Positions 18,555-30,142 of a DNA stretch of 64,000 nucleotides are shown one piece after another. Both the position numbers and the translations under genes were made by a program. Position 1 is the first letter of the stretch; each line of letters opens with the position of its first letter. This DNA comes from Haemaphysalis longicornis (Eukaryota; Arthropoda; Arachnida; Ixodida; Ixodidae): NCBI GenBank assembly GCA_013339765.2, contig CM023449.1, positions 34,609,702 through 34,673,701 of the forward strand, given 5' to 3'. Under the pieces are notes generated by a model. The model was not told where the DNA came from and ran no database searches. It saw nothing but the letters and a program-made list of their open reading frames with translations.

Positions 18555-20164
18555 AAAAACACACGTTTGAAATGTGCGAAGCGGGGGATTACGGTGGCAC
18601 CGTAATCACATAGTTGATTGGTAGGTAAGTACATTGCCATTATTCGATGAATTTACTTTGTTCGCCGCATTATTGGTTACTCAAGTGCACTGTGGTAAAG
18701 CCTAACCACGCCTTAAAGTGTATACGCACTGATCTTGGAGGATAGAATTACGGGCACGTTCACGACTGATTGGGACGTACCCCGTAAGAAGCGTCAGGCA
18801 AGAGGACACTATCTCACTGAATTAACAACATACCTCGAGGGGGCATTGAGAGGTTGGCTGGGAAAAAGTCAGAAAAGACTAGAGAATACCTGAGAAGATT
18901 GAGGTTCAGCCTAAGTTTAGTGAAACGAGAAAAGACCTGCAGAGAATGCTTCAGAGAACTGTACCCAGAAAGCCTCTTGTCGTATGATTAAGTAAGACCA
19001 AATAAATGTTAAATAGACATGCACAAAGCGCCTCCTATCAGAATGGGACTTATAAACAACCATCTCCGGCAAGCTGTGAGCTCCTACCCAAACAACGAGA
19101 GGAAAACGAGACGTAAAATTCTTGTGGGCTGAAGAGCATTCCGCAAACAGTAGGCAACCTTTCTTTACTAAAGAAAATACAACCAATGCGTGCTTCCGGT
19201 GATCTCTTGCGGCGCAGAAACTTCGGGACTTACTGAGCAACGTAAGAGGGAAAGGTCAGCTCAACGAGCCATAGAACGGAGAATGATATAGGAGTAACGG
19301 CTATGGACACGAGCGTCCTCGATCAGTGAGCGACCTCGGAATGAAGACGTCCTACCTCAAATTAAAAGGTAGAGGTGGAGTTGGGTGAATCAGCTGTAAC
19401 GCGGAAAATTAACAGCTTAATTACCATCATGGGGACTGGGTGGCCACCCAGAGACGGGACAATGAAAGTAGGTGAAGACGCAACGGACAAATAAATCTGG
19501 TGGCAGGAAAGAGGCAACTGATGCAGGGCGGCTCGCCACCGCCTTCCGGTAATTTCTCTGTGACATAACAAAATCTTGTTCGTGGGATTGGCGGCAGCAG
19601 GCAAAAGCTACCGTTAAGAACACGGCTACACGATTGTAGCGGGGCCGCTGGACCCGATTGCACGTTTTACTTCAATTCTAATGTGCAGTTAAACACGCTG
19701 ATTTTAGTGCTTAGTGCTGGCCTCTATTACGTCACTACTGCCGATAAGGCGTCCCTGTAGCGGGAAATTTGAAACTTTTTCAATATTTCTAGCGTTTTCT
19801 CGGTTAGGCGAACTTTCATAGCTGCCGATCTCGTCGCCTCCGTCCGCAACGGCAGAGACGGGCAAATGAGATCGTCTAACACCGGGTTCCAGCTTTTTTT
19901 TAATGTTATAAAAAAAGAGTTTCCACTCATGTGCTACACCAATACCACTAAACCAACCACCGTTCATGCCTGATGCATTGATTTAATCTTACCAAGAATA
20001 TCTTTTTGAAGTAACAAAGGGTGTGGTTAAGTGCATTTAACTTCTCTCTGGTTTCCCTATTTGTAGAGCGACGTAAGTGAATTTAAGTGACGTCGCATGG
20101 CTAATCGCTATGGGTGCCCTTTACAGCTTTGCTGTTCAACCACATTCACAGGGTGGATTGGCGC
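18555..20164. other. No recognisable feature in 1.6 kb
   Basis: Minus-strand frames of up to 107 codons (18917-19240, 19362-19663) have no recognised motif. Composition is ordinary. Some of the right end may be the DNA into which the next LINE inserted. Confidence 0.35.
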
Positions 20165-21918
20165 GAACTTTTTTACTTTTTTAGTAAAATAATAGAAAAG
20201 CTCTTAGTTGAACGAATAATGAAGTACTTAAAGAAATTTAATATCCTGTCGCCGTATCAGTTTGGTTTCAGGGCTGGTTACTCAACGGAACTCGCCCTAA
20301 TTTCCTTAACCGATAAAATCAAAGCGGCAGTAGATGCGGGGGAATTTTTTGGTGCATTGTTTATTGATTTTTCAAAGGCGTTTGATTCTATTAACCATAC
20401 GATATTGTTTAGCAAACTGAACTCGATTGGTATAACCGGCCCTACCCTCAATTTAATTCAAAGTTACCTGCTTAATAGAGAACAAGTCGTATGTGTGTCA
20501 ACTTGTTACTCTCGAACTAAAATAACAAATATTGGTGTCCCGCAGGGGTCAATTCTTGGCCCATTATTGTTTCTAATTTACATTAATGATCTTCCTCTTT
20601 GTCTCAATTATTCTAACAGCATACTTTACGCTGATCACACAACAATTTTTACATCAGATAAGTGCCTTGGTTCATTAGTAGATAAACTTAATACAGATGC
20701 ATCTAATTTAGCGACATGGTGTAAAAATAACTTGTTGAGCATTAATGCTGCCAAATCAAACTTCATGATCTTCACGTCACATCAAAGGACCGTTCCCGGA
20801 CGTCCTTGCATTCACCTTGATTCTGATCTACCCTTTCCATGTGACAGTGTGACATTTCTTGGCGTAGAAATTGACAAGAACTTGGGAAATTCAACAACCA
20901 TATCGCATTAATAGCAAGAAAAACAGCTTACGGTATTAGAGTGCTCTATAAAGTTCGTTTCTTTTTTAGTGAACGCATCCTTATCTCACTTTACTACGCA
21001 TTCTTACAGAGTCACATAGCATATGGCATATCATCTTGGGGAAATACATACAAAACTCATTTATCTCCACTGCAACATATTCAAAATCAAGCTATTCGAA
21101 TTATAACCTTTAGCCACTTCCAATCGAACGTCGTTTCCTTGCTTCGTTGCTTCGTGCTCATAATATCTTGTCGGTTTCAGAACTTGTTAAATATTCCCAT
21201 GGCCTATTAGTTTATAATTTCATTAATGGAAACCTTTCCCCTTCAGTTAATTAGTACTGACCAGTTTCCTCGTGGTAACTCCACTCGATTTTTTTTAAAC
21301 ATGAACAATTTATTGCCAGAAGTAACAACGAACTACGGAAAGTTTTCAACTAATTTTTCGCCTATACACTTTTGGAATACGCTGCCGCTCTCTATTAAAA
21401 CATGAAGTACCGTGTATACATTTAAAAATAATTTGCGGACGTTCTTATCCCTACCTGAATAATGTGACTTGGTTGTACCATGTTTAGTTTTGTTTCTTTA
21501 TTCCGGGCATCACTAATATGCTTTGTGCTTATGATGTTCTTGCCTATACACTGCTGCTGATATTAGTTTTGTTTCTTTTTTTTCTTCATGCATTGCTACT
21601 ACGTTTCTTGTTTATTACGTTCCTTCATATATACCGTTTGTTATCTTGGTGATAGTTTTTTTTTTCTTTTTTCCATGGCTTTCTAATACGTTTGTTGCTT
21701 ATTATGTTCTTGTATATATACCGTAATTTATCTTGCTGATGTTATTTTGCGTTTCGTTGATTGATATATTCGTGCTTATAACGTGTGTTTCCGCCTGTTT
21801 AATGAATAACAGGAGGTCCCCTCTTCAGTCTCTGACTCTGGGACCTCCTTCTGAAATCTTCTATTGTATACATTCTTGTTGTAACACAAAATGAAATAAA
21901 TTCAAATTCAAATTCAAA
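20165..21918 (+). pseudogene. 5'-truncated L2/CR1-like LINE with mutated reverse transcriptase
   Basis: The reading begins inside the reverse transcriptase at FSKIIEKLLVERIMKYL, then QFGFRAGYSTELAL, ALFIDFSKAFDSI (catalytic Asp block), GVPQGSILGPLLFLIYINDL and the catalytic box, which here reads YADH (20627-20638) and not YADD. The thumb follows (LNTDASNLATWCKNNLLSIN, then FLGVEIDK). After a frameshift near 20885 the continuation is ALIARKTAYGIRVL and SHIAYGISSWGNTY. More frameshifts follow, then an LWN-type end (FWNTLPLSIK, about 21370-21400), a T-rich 3' UTR and a 3' end of AAATTC repeats (21895-21918). Endonuclease and fingers are missing. The short tandem tail is typical of L2-like elements. 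It is dead through truncation, YADH and frameshifts. Confidence 0.75.
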
Positions 21919-22894
21919 ATACAAAATTCAGTAGGCGAAAGAAAAGGGAGATAATTGCCGCCGGCACTCATTGGAAATCGCCGGGCAGGCTTGCTTGAGG
22001 TCGCTTACAGCAGCGCCCAGAGCAGTAGCGTGCTAATCAGGTGACAGTAAAAACTCTGCAGGACTTCATACAATTGTCCACTAATGCGTAGCACTCTGAT
22101 GCCGCTTGTCTAGAGTGAGTTCTTTACAGCTAAATATCGCTGATTGTAGGGTTTAACGCGCCCACGCTATGCCAGCGATGAGGCGCCGCAGTGGAGGGTT
22201 CCGGATATATTTTGACCACCTGGAGATCTTAAACGTGCGCAGAAATCTCGTGCACACGGGCGTTTTGGGCTATGAGTACCGAAAGATCGTTTGAAGTTTT
22301 GTTTTTCTTCTTTTCGCCAGTGATGTAAATTTATACCATTGCTCCGTTTACGCTATTTTTTATTCGTATTTTGAACGTTCTTTTGCGGGCTTTTTTTCGT
22401 TTATTCTTCGGTTTTGGGGGAGATGCGTAAGTATTTTATTTTATCTGTATTTTAAATCTATTGTATTTAAATTAGTTTATATTTTACAATCTATTATTTT
22501 ATTTTGTCCGACCAATTATCTACACTTACGCTATTAAACGATTCATGGTTACTTCCGCGAAATCTAATTTTCGTGGTAATGCAGGGAGTTGCATGGCTCG
22601 GCATTTTTGCTGTTTTTGTTCGTATTTTGGACGTATTTTTTGCGGACTTTTGTCACTTTTTCTTCGGTTTTGGTGTAGATATGTAAGGCGCATATTTTGC
22701 AATTTTTAGATCATCTTTGTGAAAATTGCGACTACCTAGCGGGCATCTAGGATAGTGCCCTGTGAAACTTTAATAAAGATCTTTGTCTTTTTTTTTCAAA
22801 ATTCTCTCTGACGAATTACCTCTGTTTACGTGATTGTAACGATGAAAGATGTTACTTTCTCAAAATCTTGAGTTTTTGTGGCCGGACAACTTAC

Positions 22895-23007
22895 CGAACA
22901 AGAGCCAGTATATTATGATGATGATGAGTATTGTCCCGGCCATGAGAAAAGCTGTCAACGATGAAGCCAACAGCCAGGTTATGATTGTTGTCGTTTGGGC
23001 AGAGTTG
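22895..23007 (-). CDS. R cassette type III core: predicted membrane-helix exon
   Basis: The frame that ends in phase 1 at the donor encodes TTTIITWLLASSLTAFLMAG followed by TILIIIIIYWLLF, a convincing single membrane segment. It is unrelated in sequence to the type I and II cores but sits between the same acceptor and donor contexts. The related core at 25374-25485 carries a one-base loss that breaks this frame. No in-frame ATG precedes the helix inside the exon, so a start must lie in an upstream exon if the gene is real. Confidence 0.3.
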
Positions 23008-23306
23008 CTAAAGCCACAGAAAAAGAAAAAGACGAGCGCGACGTCAGTTCGGCCACCGACAAGTAAGCGTTATCGTCCCAATTACGCTCTTACGCGCTAC
23101 AGATGCAGTGGTACTGCGTTACTTCGCGGTAGGTCAATACGAAGAAATTTAAAATATTGCAGACAGCAACAAGCAATGCGCATGCGCTGTCCGCACTGCG
23201 TTGTGAAATAATTAAGCCAGAAAACCAAGCAAGTTGCGGCCCCTACATCAGCATCACTTTGCCGGTGCTATTGATGTGTAGAAAGCATAAAACGCGAAGG
23301 CCTGGT

Positions 23307-23317
23307 AAGATGGCGGC
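23307..23317 (+). promoter_or_regulatory. YY1-like AAGATGGCGGC element
   Basis: AAGATGGCGGC is the classic YY1-type core promoter word. It lies about 120 bases from the NRF1-like palindrome. The same word is at 25784-25794. Other cassettes read AAGATGTCGGC or AAGATGTTGGC here. Pairing of YY1- and NRF1-like sites is usual for TATA-less promoters. Activity is inferred. Confidence 0.35.
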
Positions 23318-23689
23318 TGCATGAGAACAGTTCTGGGCCTCTGCTCTTCTCCTCTTCCAACCCATTCATTCACCCGCATCTACAGTGTACCCCAACCCCA
23401 ACAACGAAGAGGAAAGCGTCAGCAGCGTATTTTTCGCGTTCAGGTTCGACTGGATCCTGCACTATCGGTGGTAGTCAGACACAAATTCGTTTTCGTTACA
23501 GTGTCTAGAACGCTCAGTGCTACAGCTATAGCTACGCTGCCGAGTGGCTGGCGAACAAACAAAACAAACAAGGCCGGATGTAAAGCTCGCGTTGGATTCC
23601 CCATGAGCTTTTCACTGAATTCTCCTAAGCCGAAATTTTTCGTTATGCTAAAATGAGGAGCGCAATTCTACGAGTCCTATATAATTTTA

Positions 23690-24058
23690 TACTGTGTTCG
23701 AGAAGGGCTTTTTGCCTACTTTCGAATTATTCGGAGTATAAATCGGACTGTGGAACAGATTACTGGCGGACGCTGTCAACAGCACATCTGTAGAGTTTTT
23801 TCTAAGAGCCATAAATGATGTAGAATTTTAACACGTGATAAAAGGAAAAATGGCATATTTAGTGTTTCTATAACTTCTTTTTGTGAACTAAACGTTTACA
23901 CTGTATAGCATGCTTCTGTCCATGTGTATTCTATATTGTTGTTGTTTCTTGCCTTTTGAATACCCATGTTATCCTTACGATGAAAACGAATTCATTGTAA
24001 CCACTCCTGCATGGGCCGTGAAGGGCCTGCAGTATGTTGAAATAAATAAATAAATACA
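23690..24058 (+). pseudogene. LINE 3' end (ORF2 terminus, UTR and AAAT tail)
   Basis: One frame reads GLWNRLLADAVNSTSVEFFL and ends AINDVEF-stop, a form shared by the last residues of CR1/Jockey-type ORF2s (LWN-LP--V--A-S---F). The 3' UTR ends with GGGCCGTGAAGGGCCTGCAG and an (AAAT)n tail at about 24040-24058. Everything upstream is missing. Confidence 0.6.
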
Positions 24059-24839
24059 TGTGGGCTGCCCGAGGACAGATTTTAGAAAATAACACTCCGC
24101 TAACTTCGTGCGGTGCTCTAGAACAGTGGTTCGCAACCATGAGCTTGCTGGGGGGCTCCTCTGGCCTTGCAGAAGTGACGCCGGACCCCGCGATGGCGAA
24201 TGCTGACGAGATTAACATTGTCATTTAACTCTTGACCCTGAAATCGCCTATACGTCTACTTATGGGCCCGCCTTTTGGGCGGCTGGTTTTATCGCACAAC
24301 TGCAGTGTTGCGCTGGAAGCCGACTTACACGCGCGCATTGCTGCAAAGGCGATTTTGCGTTGGCGCGTGAAGTGATGTGAAAATAATATTTTTGCTAGCT
24401 CGAATATTCAACCAGAAATTTCTTCTAGCTCGACTGAGATTTTTGCTTCGGCTGGCTGCTGTTACTGCTGGGTAGTTTGGAAGACGATAGTCTTTCTTGG
24501 GCTACTTAAACGCAGAAATTTTGGTCTGTCTGTATGTCTGCCTGTCTGTGACTCGAGTCAGCCAACCGGCCAAAGTGAAACAGAAGCTGCGCAATAGTCT
24601 TAGCATCTGCATACAAGGGAGAGAGGAACATCACACCTGATCTGTCGTACCATCGATGGCGACATTTGACCAACTCGACATCGTCGTCGTCGAAGTGGGG
24701 TTCTGGGGTCCCCATTGCCCTGTACGTCAGAAAACACGGTATAGTGCTGTGAGGAGGCGGCAAATGCACGCACTGGATTTAAGAGACGGTTTAGCAGCAC
24801 CGGTGCGCGTTCACAAGATCTCACATTCTTCATGCGCCC
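24059..24839. other. No recognisable gene; short CTGT-rich run
   Basis: A TCTG-type microsatellite (24523-24550) is the only clear structure. Frames on both strands (for example 24656-24904 plus) are short and unconvincing. Confidence 0.35.
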
Positions 24840-26030
24840 GCTCCCCAACCAGTCGGGAAGTTCTTTTGCGGGCTTTTTTCGTTTATTCTTCGGTTTTGGA
24901 TTAGATGCATCAGTATTTTATTTTGTGTATTTTATTTCTATTGTAATTATTTTATTTTATATTTTAAATTCTATTATTTTATTCTGTCCGACAAATTATC
25001 TACATTTACGGTATTATAACGATTCATGATTACTTCCGCGAAATCTAATTTTCGTGGTAATGCTGGGACTTGCATGGCTCGGCATTTTTGCTGTTTTTGT
25101 TAGTATTTTGAACGTATTTTTTGCGGACTTTTGTCACTTTTTCTTCGGTTTTGGTGTAGATATGTAAGGCGCATATTTTGCAATTTTTAGATCATCTTTG
25201 TGAAAATTGCGACTACCTAGCGGGCATCTAGGATAGTGCCCTGAGAAACTTTAATAAGGATCTTTGTCTTTTTTTCGAAATTCTGTCCGACGAATTACCT
25301 CTGTTTACGTGATTGTAACGATGAAAGGTGTTACTTTCTCAAAATCTTGAGTTTTTGTGGCCGGACAACTTACCGAACAAAATCCAGTATATTATTATAA
25401 TGATGAGGATTGTCCCGGCTATTAAAAAGCAGACATTGAGGCCACGAACAGCCGGGATATTATGGTGGATGTCTCGTCAGAGTTACTAAAGCCACAGAAA
25501 ACGAAAAAGACGAGAGCGACGTCAGTTCGGCCACCGACAAGTAAGCGTTATCGTCCCAATTACGCTCTTACGCGCTACAGATGCAGCGGTACTGCGTTAC
25601 TTCGCGGTAGGTCAATACGAAGAAATTTAAAATATTGCAGACGAACAAGCAAATGGCGCATGCGCTGTCCGCACTGCGTTGTGAATAATTAAGCCAGAAA
25701 AAACACAAGTTTGCGGCCCCTACATCAGCATCACTTTGCCGGTTCTATTGATGCGTAGAAAGCATAAAACGCGAAGGCCTGGTAAGATGGCGGCTGCATG
25801 AGAACAGTTCTGGGCCTCTGCTCTTCACCTCTTCCAACCCAATTATTCACGCGCATCTACAGTGTACCGCAACCCCAACAACGAAGAGGAAAGCATCAGT
25901 AGCGTCTTTTTCGCGTTCAGGTTCGACTATCCCACACTATCGGTGGTAGTCAGACACAAATTCGTTTTCGTTACAGTGTCTAGAACGCTCAGCTATGGCT
26001 ACAGGGCCGACTGACTCAAATTTTTAAGAC
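24840..26030 (-). other. R cassette, type III core copy 2
   Basis: Close relative of 22380-23530. GTAAGT donor at 25368-25373, core 25374-25485, NRF1-like site at 25656-25665, YY1-like site at 25784-25794. The SINE fragment side is missing, because the cassette starts abruptly at about 24840 within the terminal-exon region (no AG before AAACCGAAGAATAAACG). Confidence 0.45.
25374..25485 (-). pseudogene. R cassette type III core, frameshifted
   Basis: The exon aligns with 22895-23007. The distal half still encodes IAGTILIIIIIYWILF in one frame, but one base is missing just before it, so the helix is split and in-frame stops follow (TTTTTAATAG). Acceptor-like and GTAAGT sites are intact. Confidence 0.4.
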
Positions 26031-26315
26031 TGGGCTATAAGAGCCACAGAGTCTGCTGCTGTGGTGGTGTAGACGGGAGAGGTTTTTCGCACTTGATCTC
26101 ACCCCCACTGCTCGCTGCGCACGCGCCGCGTTGCTATAGCAACGAAGGCGCGTCGCCTGCGTCGTCTTCTTCCTCTCCGCCGAGGCTGCGCCCCTCGGCG
26201 CCTAAGTGAAGCGGGAGGCTGCGGCACGCTGCTCGGTGTAGTCGTCCCGCCTGAGCTTCACGTTCTCACGGGCTGTGGTTTTAGTGCAGCTGTTGCCACC
26301 CGTTTTTCTTTGAAT
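26031..26315. promoter_or_regulatory. GC-rich segment with a perfect RFX X-box palindrome
   Basis: GTTGCTATAGCAAC at 26130-26143 is a perfect 14-base palindrome matching the X-box bound by RFX factors. It sits in a GC-rich, CpG-rich patch unlike its AT-rich neighbours, between a type III R promoter and the S repeat. Other R cassettes have SINE-1 in this position instead. The target gene, if any, is unknown. Confidence 0.4.
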
Positions 26316-26616
26316 TTTTTTTTACATTTTGACAGCCTAAGTTAGTGTTCGGTGCTTTAAATGATTGTTTCTGATCGTTATGTTTTATTAGGTTTGTTTA
26401 CGTTACGTTTCGCTAAAGGGGGGCGAAGTAGCGCCAGATGCAGCCTTCTTCATCCAAAAGCGCAAATGGACTTCGCTTTAGCCATGTGCTGATAGGGCCG
26501 TCGGGTGGCGCTTTAGACACAGCCTTTTCGTTAACAGAGTGGCGGGTGTTATGTAAGGGACGTTCGAGTGTGGTGCAAGCAGGATGCAGCAGAAGAAACT
26601 GCAGCCGCCCACTTAC

Positions 26617-26750
26617 GTGTAATGGAATCCTCCGGCCCATGGGAATTTGGACAGCCATGTAGAGCAGCAACCAGGACAACACTACTAGGACAGCCATAAA
26701 GACGAAGACCGCCACGATCATCAGGAAGCGTTCGTCTAGAGATGGCCATC
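26617..26750 (-). pseudogene. R cassette type II core, frameshifted
   Basis: Starts directly after a CCACAG acceptor with GATGGCC, so an ATG opens the exon, and ends at CAC before GTAAGT (26611-26616). Relative to 51660-51792 it has one extra base (CTCTAGACG against CTCTGACG) seven codons in. That moves the ATG out of frame with the hydrophobic stretch LMIVAVFVFMAVLVVLSWLL. The S repeat abuts the donor, so no intron or terminal exon follows. Confidence 0.45.
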
Positions 26751-26928
26751 CTGTGGTTACGAAAAAGAAAGACGAGAAAGACGTCAGTTTCGACTGCCTA
26801 CAAGCCGCCGACAAATTAGCGTTATCGTCCCAATTACGCTCTTACGCGCTACAGATGCAGCGCTCCTGCGTTACTTCGCGGTAGATGAATACGAAGAAGT
26901 CTGAAAAATTGCAGACAGCAACAAGCAA

Positions 26929-26939
26929 TGCGCATGCGC
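26929..26939. promoter_or_regulatory. NRF1-like site of the type II cassette
   Basis: TGCGCATGCGC stands at the same distance upstream of the core as in the type I cassettes. Confidence 0.35.
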
Positions 26940-27127
26940 TGTCCGCACTACGTTGTGAAGTAATTCAGGAAACCAAGCAAGTTGCGGGCCCCTACATCAA
27001 CATCCCTTTGCCGGTGCTATTGATGCGTAGAAAGCAGAAAACTGGACGGCGGGATAGGATGTCGGCTCCGTGAGAACAGTTCTGGGGCCTATTGTTTTTT
27101 ACCTCTTCCAACCCAATCATTCACCTG

Positions 27128-27149
27128 CAATGATGATGATGATGATGAT
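27128..27149 (+). repeat. (GAT)n microsatellite
   Basis: Six GAT units. The paired locus near 50626-50643 and 52175-52188 has five and four, so the run varies between duplicates. Confidence 0.7.
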
Positions 27150-27544
27150 TTCTATTGGTTTCCCTTTGTATCGGGTGATGACATGTCATCTTACCAAAAA
27201 GGACTAATATACCTATGTTTTACAACTCTTGGTGGTAATACTAGCGCTGCTCCTGTACCCCAAACCCAACAACGAAGACGATAGCGTCAGTCGTGTCTTT
27301 TTGGCGTTCTGATTCGATTGTCCTGCACTATCGGCGGTAGTCAGACACAAACGCGCTTTCGTTACAATGTCTAGAACGCTCAGCGCTACAGCTATGGCTA
27401 CAGTGCCGACCGACTCAAATTTCTAAGACTCGGCTGCCTAGAGCCACGGCGTCTGCTGCTGTGGTGTTGTAGATGTTCCGCCTCAGATTCCAGTTCTCAC
27501 AGGTGGTGGTTTGCAGGTCCGGCTGTTTACACTCCGTAGTTTTT

Positions 27545-27843
27545 GTAGCGTGAGCTACACTGGTCGAGACTGGCGCAGTTTCGCGTGGCTCCTGGAGAGC
27601 CGTGCTGCGCATGCGCGAGGAGCAGTGCCGTCTCCCGGCGCACATCCAGCGCGCCGGAGCCACCGCCGCCGCAATTAGATTGGATTGCATTGGATTGGAG
27701 TGGATTGGACCTGAAATTGTTTTAGCGGCAGTAAGCAAGATAATCAAGCTAATCCTAGACAACCAGGAAACCTAAGAATAACCAGCTGAACTTTAGCTCA
27801 CGCTATACGTATATCCTGCCATAGTCGAGCTAAGCCACTGCTA
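27545..27843 (-). mobile_element. SINE-1 in block E1
   Basis: Complete minus copy with A-box (TAGCAGTGGCTTAGCTCGAC), B-box-like AAGTTCAGCTGG and the GCAGCACGGCTCTCCAGGAG end. Partner at 52545-52844. Confidence 0.7.
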
Positions 27844-28279
27844 ATTTTTCTACCTTCATTGCTCCGACAAATTGCCGAATGCCAAGCAGCGTTCACAGTA
27901 GAAGTTTCACTGTTGCAAAACTTTTTAAAAATTTGTCACAGCAATGAGAATAGAGCTTTTTTTCACACAAGTGGCGCCGAATCTGAGAATTCGCAGGCGA
28001 AATTCGCGCCATGTAGAACCGACTTAATGCGTTCAATGCGCGGGACTCTTAAGAATACACGTCCTCAGCACATGGCTAACCGGCAACCAGCAATCGTTTA
28101 CCTCGCAGACGGCCCGTATTTTCAACAACAAAAGCGCCACATGCCTAAAAAGGCAACTTTGCGTGCTTCAAAAGAAATGAATCGAGAGAGAGTGATTCCC
28201 CCTCCCTGATAACATCTCCGTCAGTTGATTGCTGCGTGCATGGGTGGCTTTTCAGATGACAGAATTTGCGCTCGGCCGG

Positions 28280-28458
28280 TCACGCCACATGCAATATGCA
28301 GGCCGTTTCCTTGAGCATGCTCTCCGACGGAGAAGCGCCTTGTATGGACCCATCTTGTCTTTCTTGGGGGCTTCGACAGGGCCCTCAGACTTCTCAGCCT
28401 TTGACTTCGAGGACTCGACCGAATCCTTGTCGAGCGAGGGTGACGCCGTGCCAGAACT
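28280..28458 (-). pseudogene. Gene-exon fragment, Ser/Lys-rich C-terminus (frameshifted)
   Basis: On minus, after an acceptor-like CATAACAG, one frame encodes SSGTASPSLDKDSVESSKSK, AEKSEGPVEAPKKDKMGPYK and then loses frame through a one-base deletion after MGPYKA. The partner at 53283-53462 has no deletion and continues to a stop. Composition (Ser, Lys, Glu, Pro) is that of a disordered nuclear or cytoskeletal protein tail. No family is recognised. A stop codon directly before the CAG supports a true splice border. Confidence 0.4.
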
Positions 28459-28715
28459 CTGTTATGGCCTTGCGTCGACGAGCCCCGGTTCAAAGGCCCA
28501 ACTACTCTGCAAAGCCCGATGCAAGCACCAAAGAAAGCCAAGCAGCGTGGTTAACAAAGTAGGCCTAGCAACTGAAGGGAACGAAAAAAACGACTTCCAC
28601 GAGTGAGCGCAGGCATAGGGACATTGGTCACAAGGGTCACGTGACCAAATTCCCACTCTAAACATAAGAACCGTTTATTGTGACGGCAGCCGGCAAAGTA
28701 ATAGCCGTGACAAAC

Positions 28716-29965
28716 GTGCCTATTTAGGTGCACTTACGCCAAGTGCACTCGGGCTCCCCGAAGGACACTTTGGCTGCGCGCTGCTAAACGGCGAAACAAA
28801 GTGTCCTTGGCCATGATGTCAGTGACGATAAAAGGCGTAAATATTCCACAAAATGACTTGAAATTCCCTTTATTTAAGACGTCAGCAATAATGTAAGCAT
28901 TACGTTGTGTTTGCATTGTTCAAAATTACAATCGGCGCCTCGCACAAGTCCACACACAAAAAAAATTACGCCCACCTCCCCTCACGGGAACCCTGGTGTG
29001 ATGCGACGCTGAGGGGGGTTCAAGCGCAAGCGGAGAGCAACCGTCGACTGAAAGGCCGCCGGAGAGCGGCACACCGGTTATATGCGCAGCGCGCTCGAAG
29101 GAGAGGAGACCGCGGAGAGAGAGAGAGTACTGCACATGCGCAGCACCGCGCGCAGCGCCGCTGAGAGCGCGCTGGGCCGCACACCCGCAGATGTTGAGAG
29201 AGAGTGTTCGCTCTCACCTGGGCACGCGCCGGCGCCAGTGCGTCTGCCGCGGCTATGACGCAACCCAATCCAACGCAATCCACTTTAATCCAAGCCAAGC
29301 CAATCCAATCGAATCCAATCCAATGCCCCTCGCGAGAGTGCGGACGCCATCGACGACGGACGCACGCAGGAAGGAAAGGGCCGCCGACAAGAGATGCTCT
29401 CAGCGTCGCATCTAAAAAAACGGAGTCGAGACAACAACCGAACACCGGCGCTGATAGCATCACTGTTATTCACTGCGGAGCGAATCGCAGGATAATTATA
29501 ATTTAGGGGGAATTATCTGAAAGCGTGGAATATAACAGAGAAAGTTGGAACGGCAACACAACCACCGGGCCACAAGAAGTCACGTACGAAAACGGTGGAG
29601 AGAACGGCTGCCATGGAGCAAAACCCTGCAGGCGGCGCTGACACTTCGTTGAGAGCGACGCTATTTTCTTGTTTTTCGTCGCTACTTCTCTTTTTGTAAA
29701 AATAATTGAACAGCATATCAATAATTAACTTGTAACATTACTTATTGTCATCTAAACGCTCGCTGTTTTATGTCACTTTTCCCGATTTTTGACCCCTGCG
29801 GCCGAGACAACTCACTCAGCGAGCCGGCCCGGGTAAAGTGTGTTTCGGGAACACACTCAGCTTAAAGTGCGTTCGGTGGTAAGTGTCACTCGGGTTTGCC
29901 GTTTAGCTGCGCCTGAATGGCATTTTATCCGTGTGCACTCGGTGGAAGTGCACTTAAATAGGCAC
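28716..29965. mobile_element. Terminal-inverted-repeat element (about 1.25 kb) with a nested insertion
   Basis: The left end GTGCCTATTTAGGTGCACTT followed by ACGCCAAGTGCACTCGGG is mirrored on the right, where the minus strand reads GTGCCTATTTAAGTGCACTT and CCACCGAGTGCACACGG. Similarity continues inward for roughly 100 bases (GCGC-GCTAAACGGC). No transposase is seen. Its centre carries the GATGCGACGC element at 28958-29421, which therefore arrived later. Partner at 53719-54990. Confidence 0.7.
28958..29421 (-). mobile_element. GATGCGACGC element nested in the TIR element
   Basis: Inverted relative to 13431-13885. Contains GGGTTCAAGCGCAAGCGGAG near the head, the GAGAGAGAGAG run, TCCAATCCAATC words, and ends CTCAGCGTCGCATCTAAAAA. 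Nothing is encoded. Confidence 0.65.
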
Positions 29966-30142
29966 CTTTGACAGGGGTATAAGCTGCGCGGAGTCTTACC
30001 TGCACTCCGCCACCACTGGCTCATCGCAATCACGTGACCACCGGCTGCGGGAATTCTTGCGGCAGTCGGCATTTTACTACCTCCCGGGCAGATGCACTTT
30101 TCTCGTGCATGATTTATTCGCATGTGTATTTTAACCAAACAT
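29422..30142. other. Right part of the TIR element and flank, no gene
   Basis: The stretch to 29965 is element body. 29966-30142 is shared with block E2 and holds nothing recognised apart from a CACGTGACC word (CACGTG E-box at 30031). Confidence 0.4.

Larger units (their letters stand above)
21919..23689 (-). other. R cassette, type III core copy 1
   Basis: The order is as in the other cassettes: SINE fragment (22173-22270), AT-rich intron-like DNA, GTAAGT donor at 22889-22894, core 22895-23007, acceptor-like CTTTTTCTTTTTCTGTGG-CTTTAG, then the upstream region with NRF1-like (23177-23187) and AAGATGGCGGC (23307-23317) sites. The terminal exon near 22360-22420 has lost its AG (CCCCCAAAACC), so normal splicing to it is unlikely. 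Confidence 0.45.

Noticed and set aside
27859..28209. Plus-strand frame of 116 codons in block E1, matched in E2
   Set aside because: No motif. The first part lacks an ATG start, and near-identity of the duplicates gives no evidence of selection.
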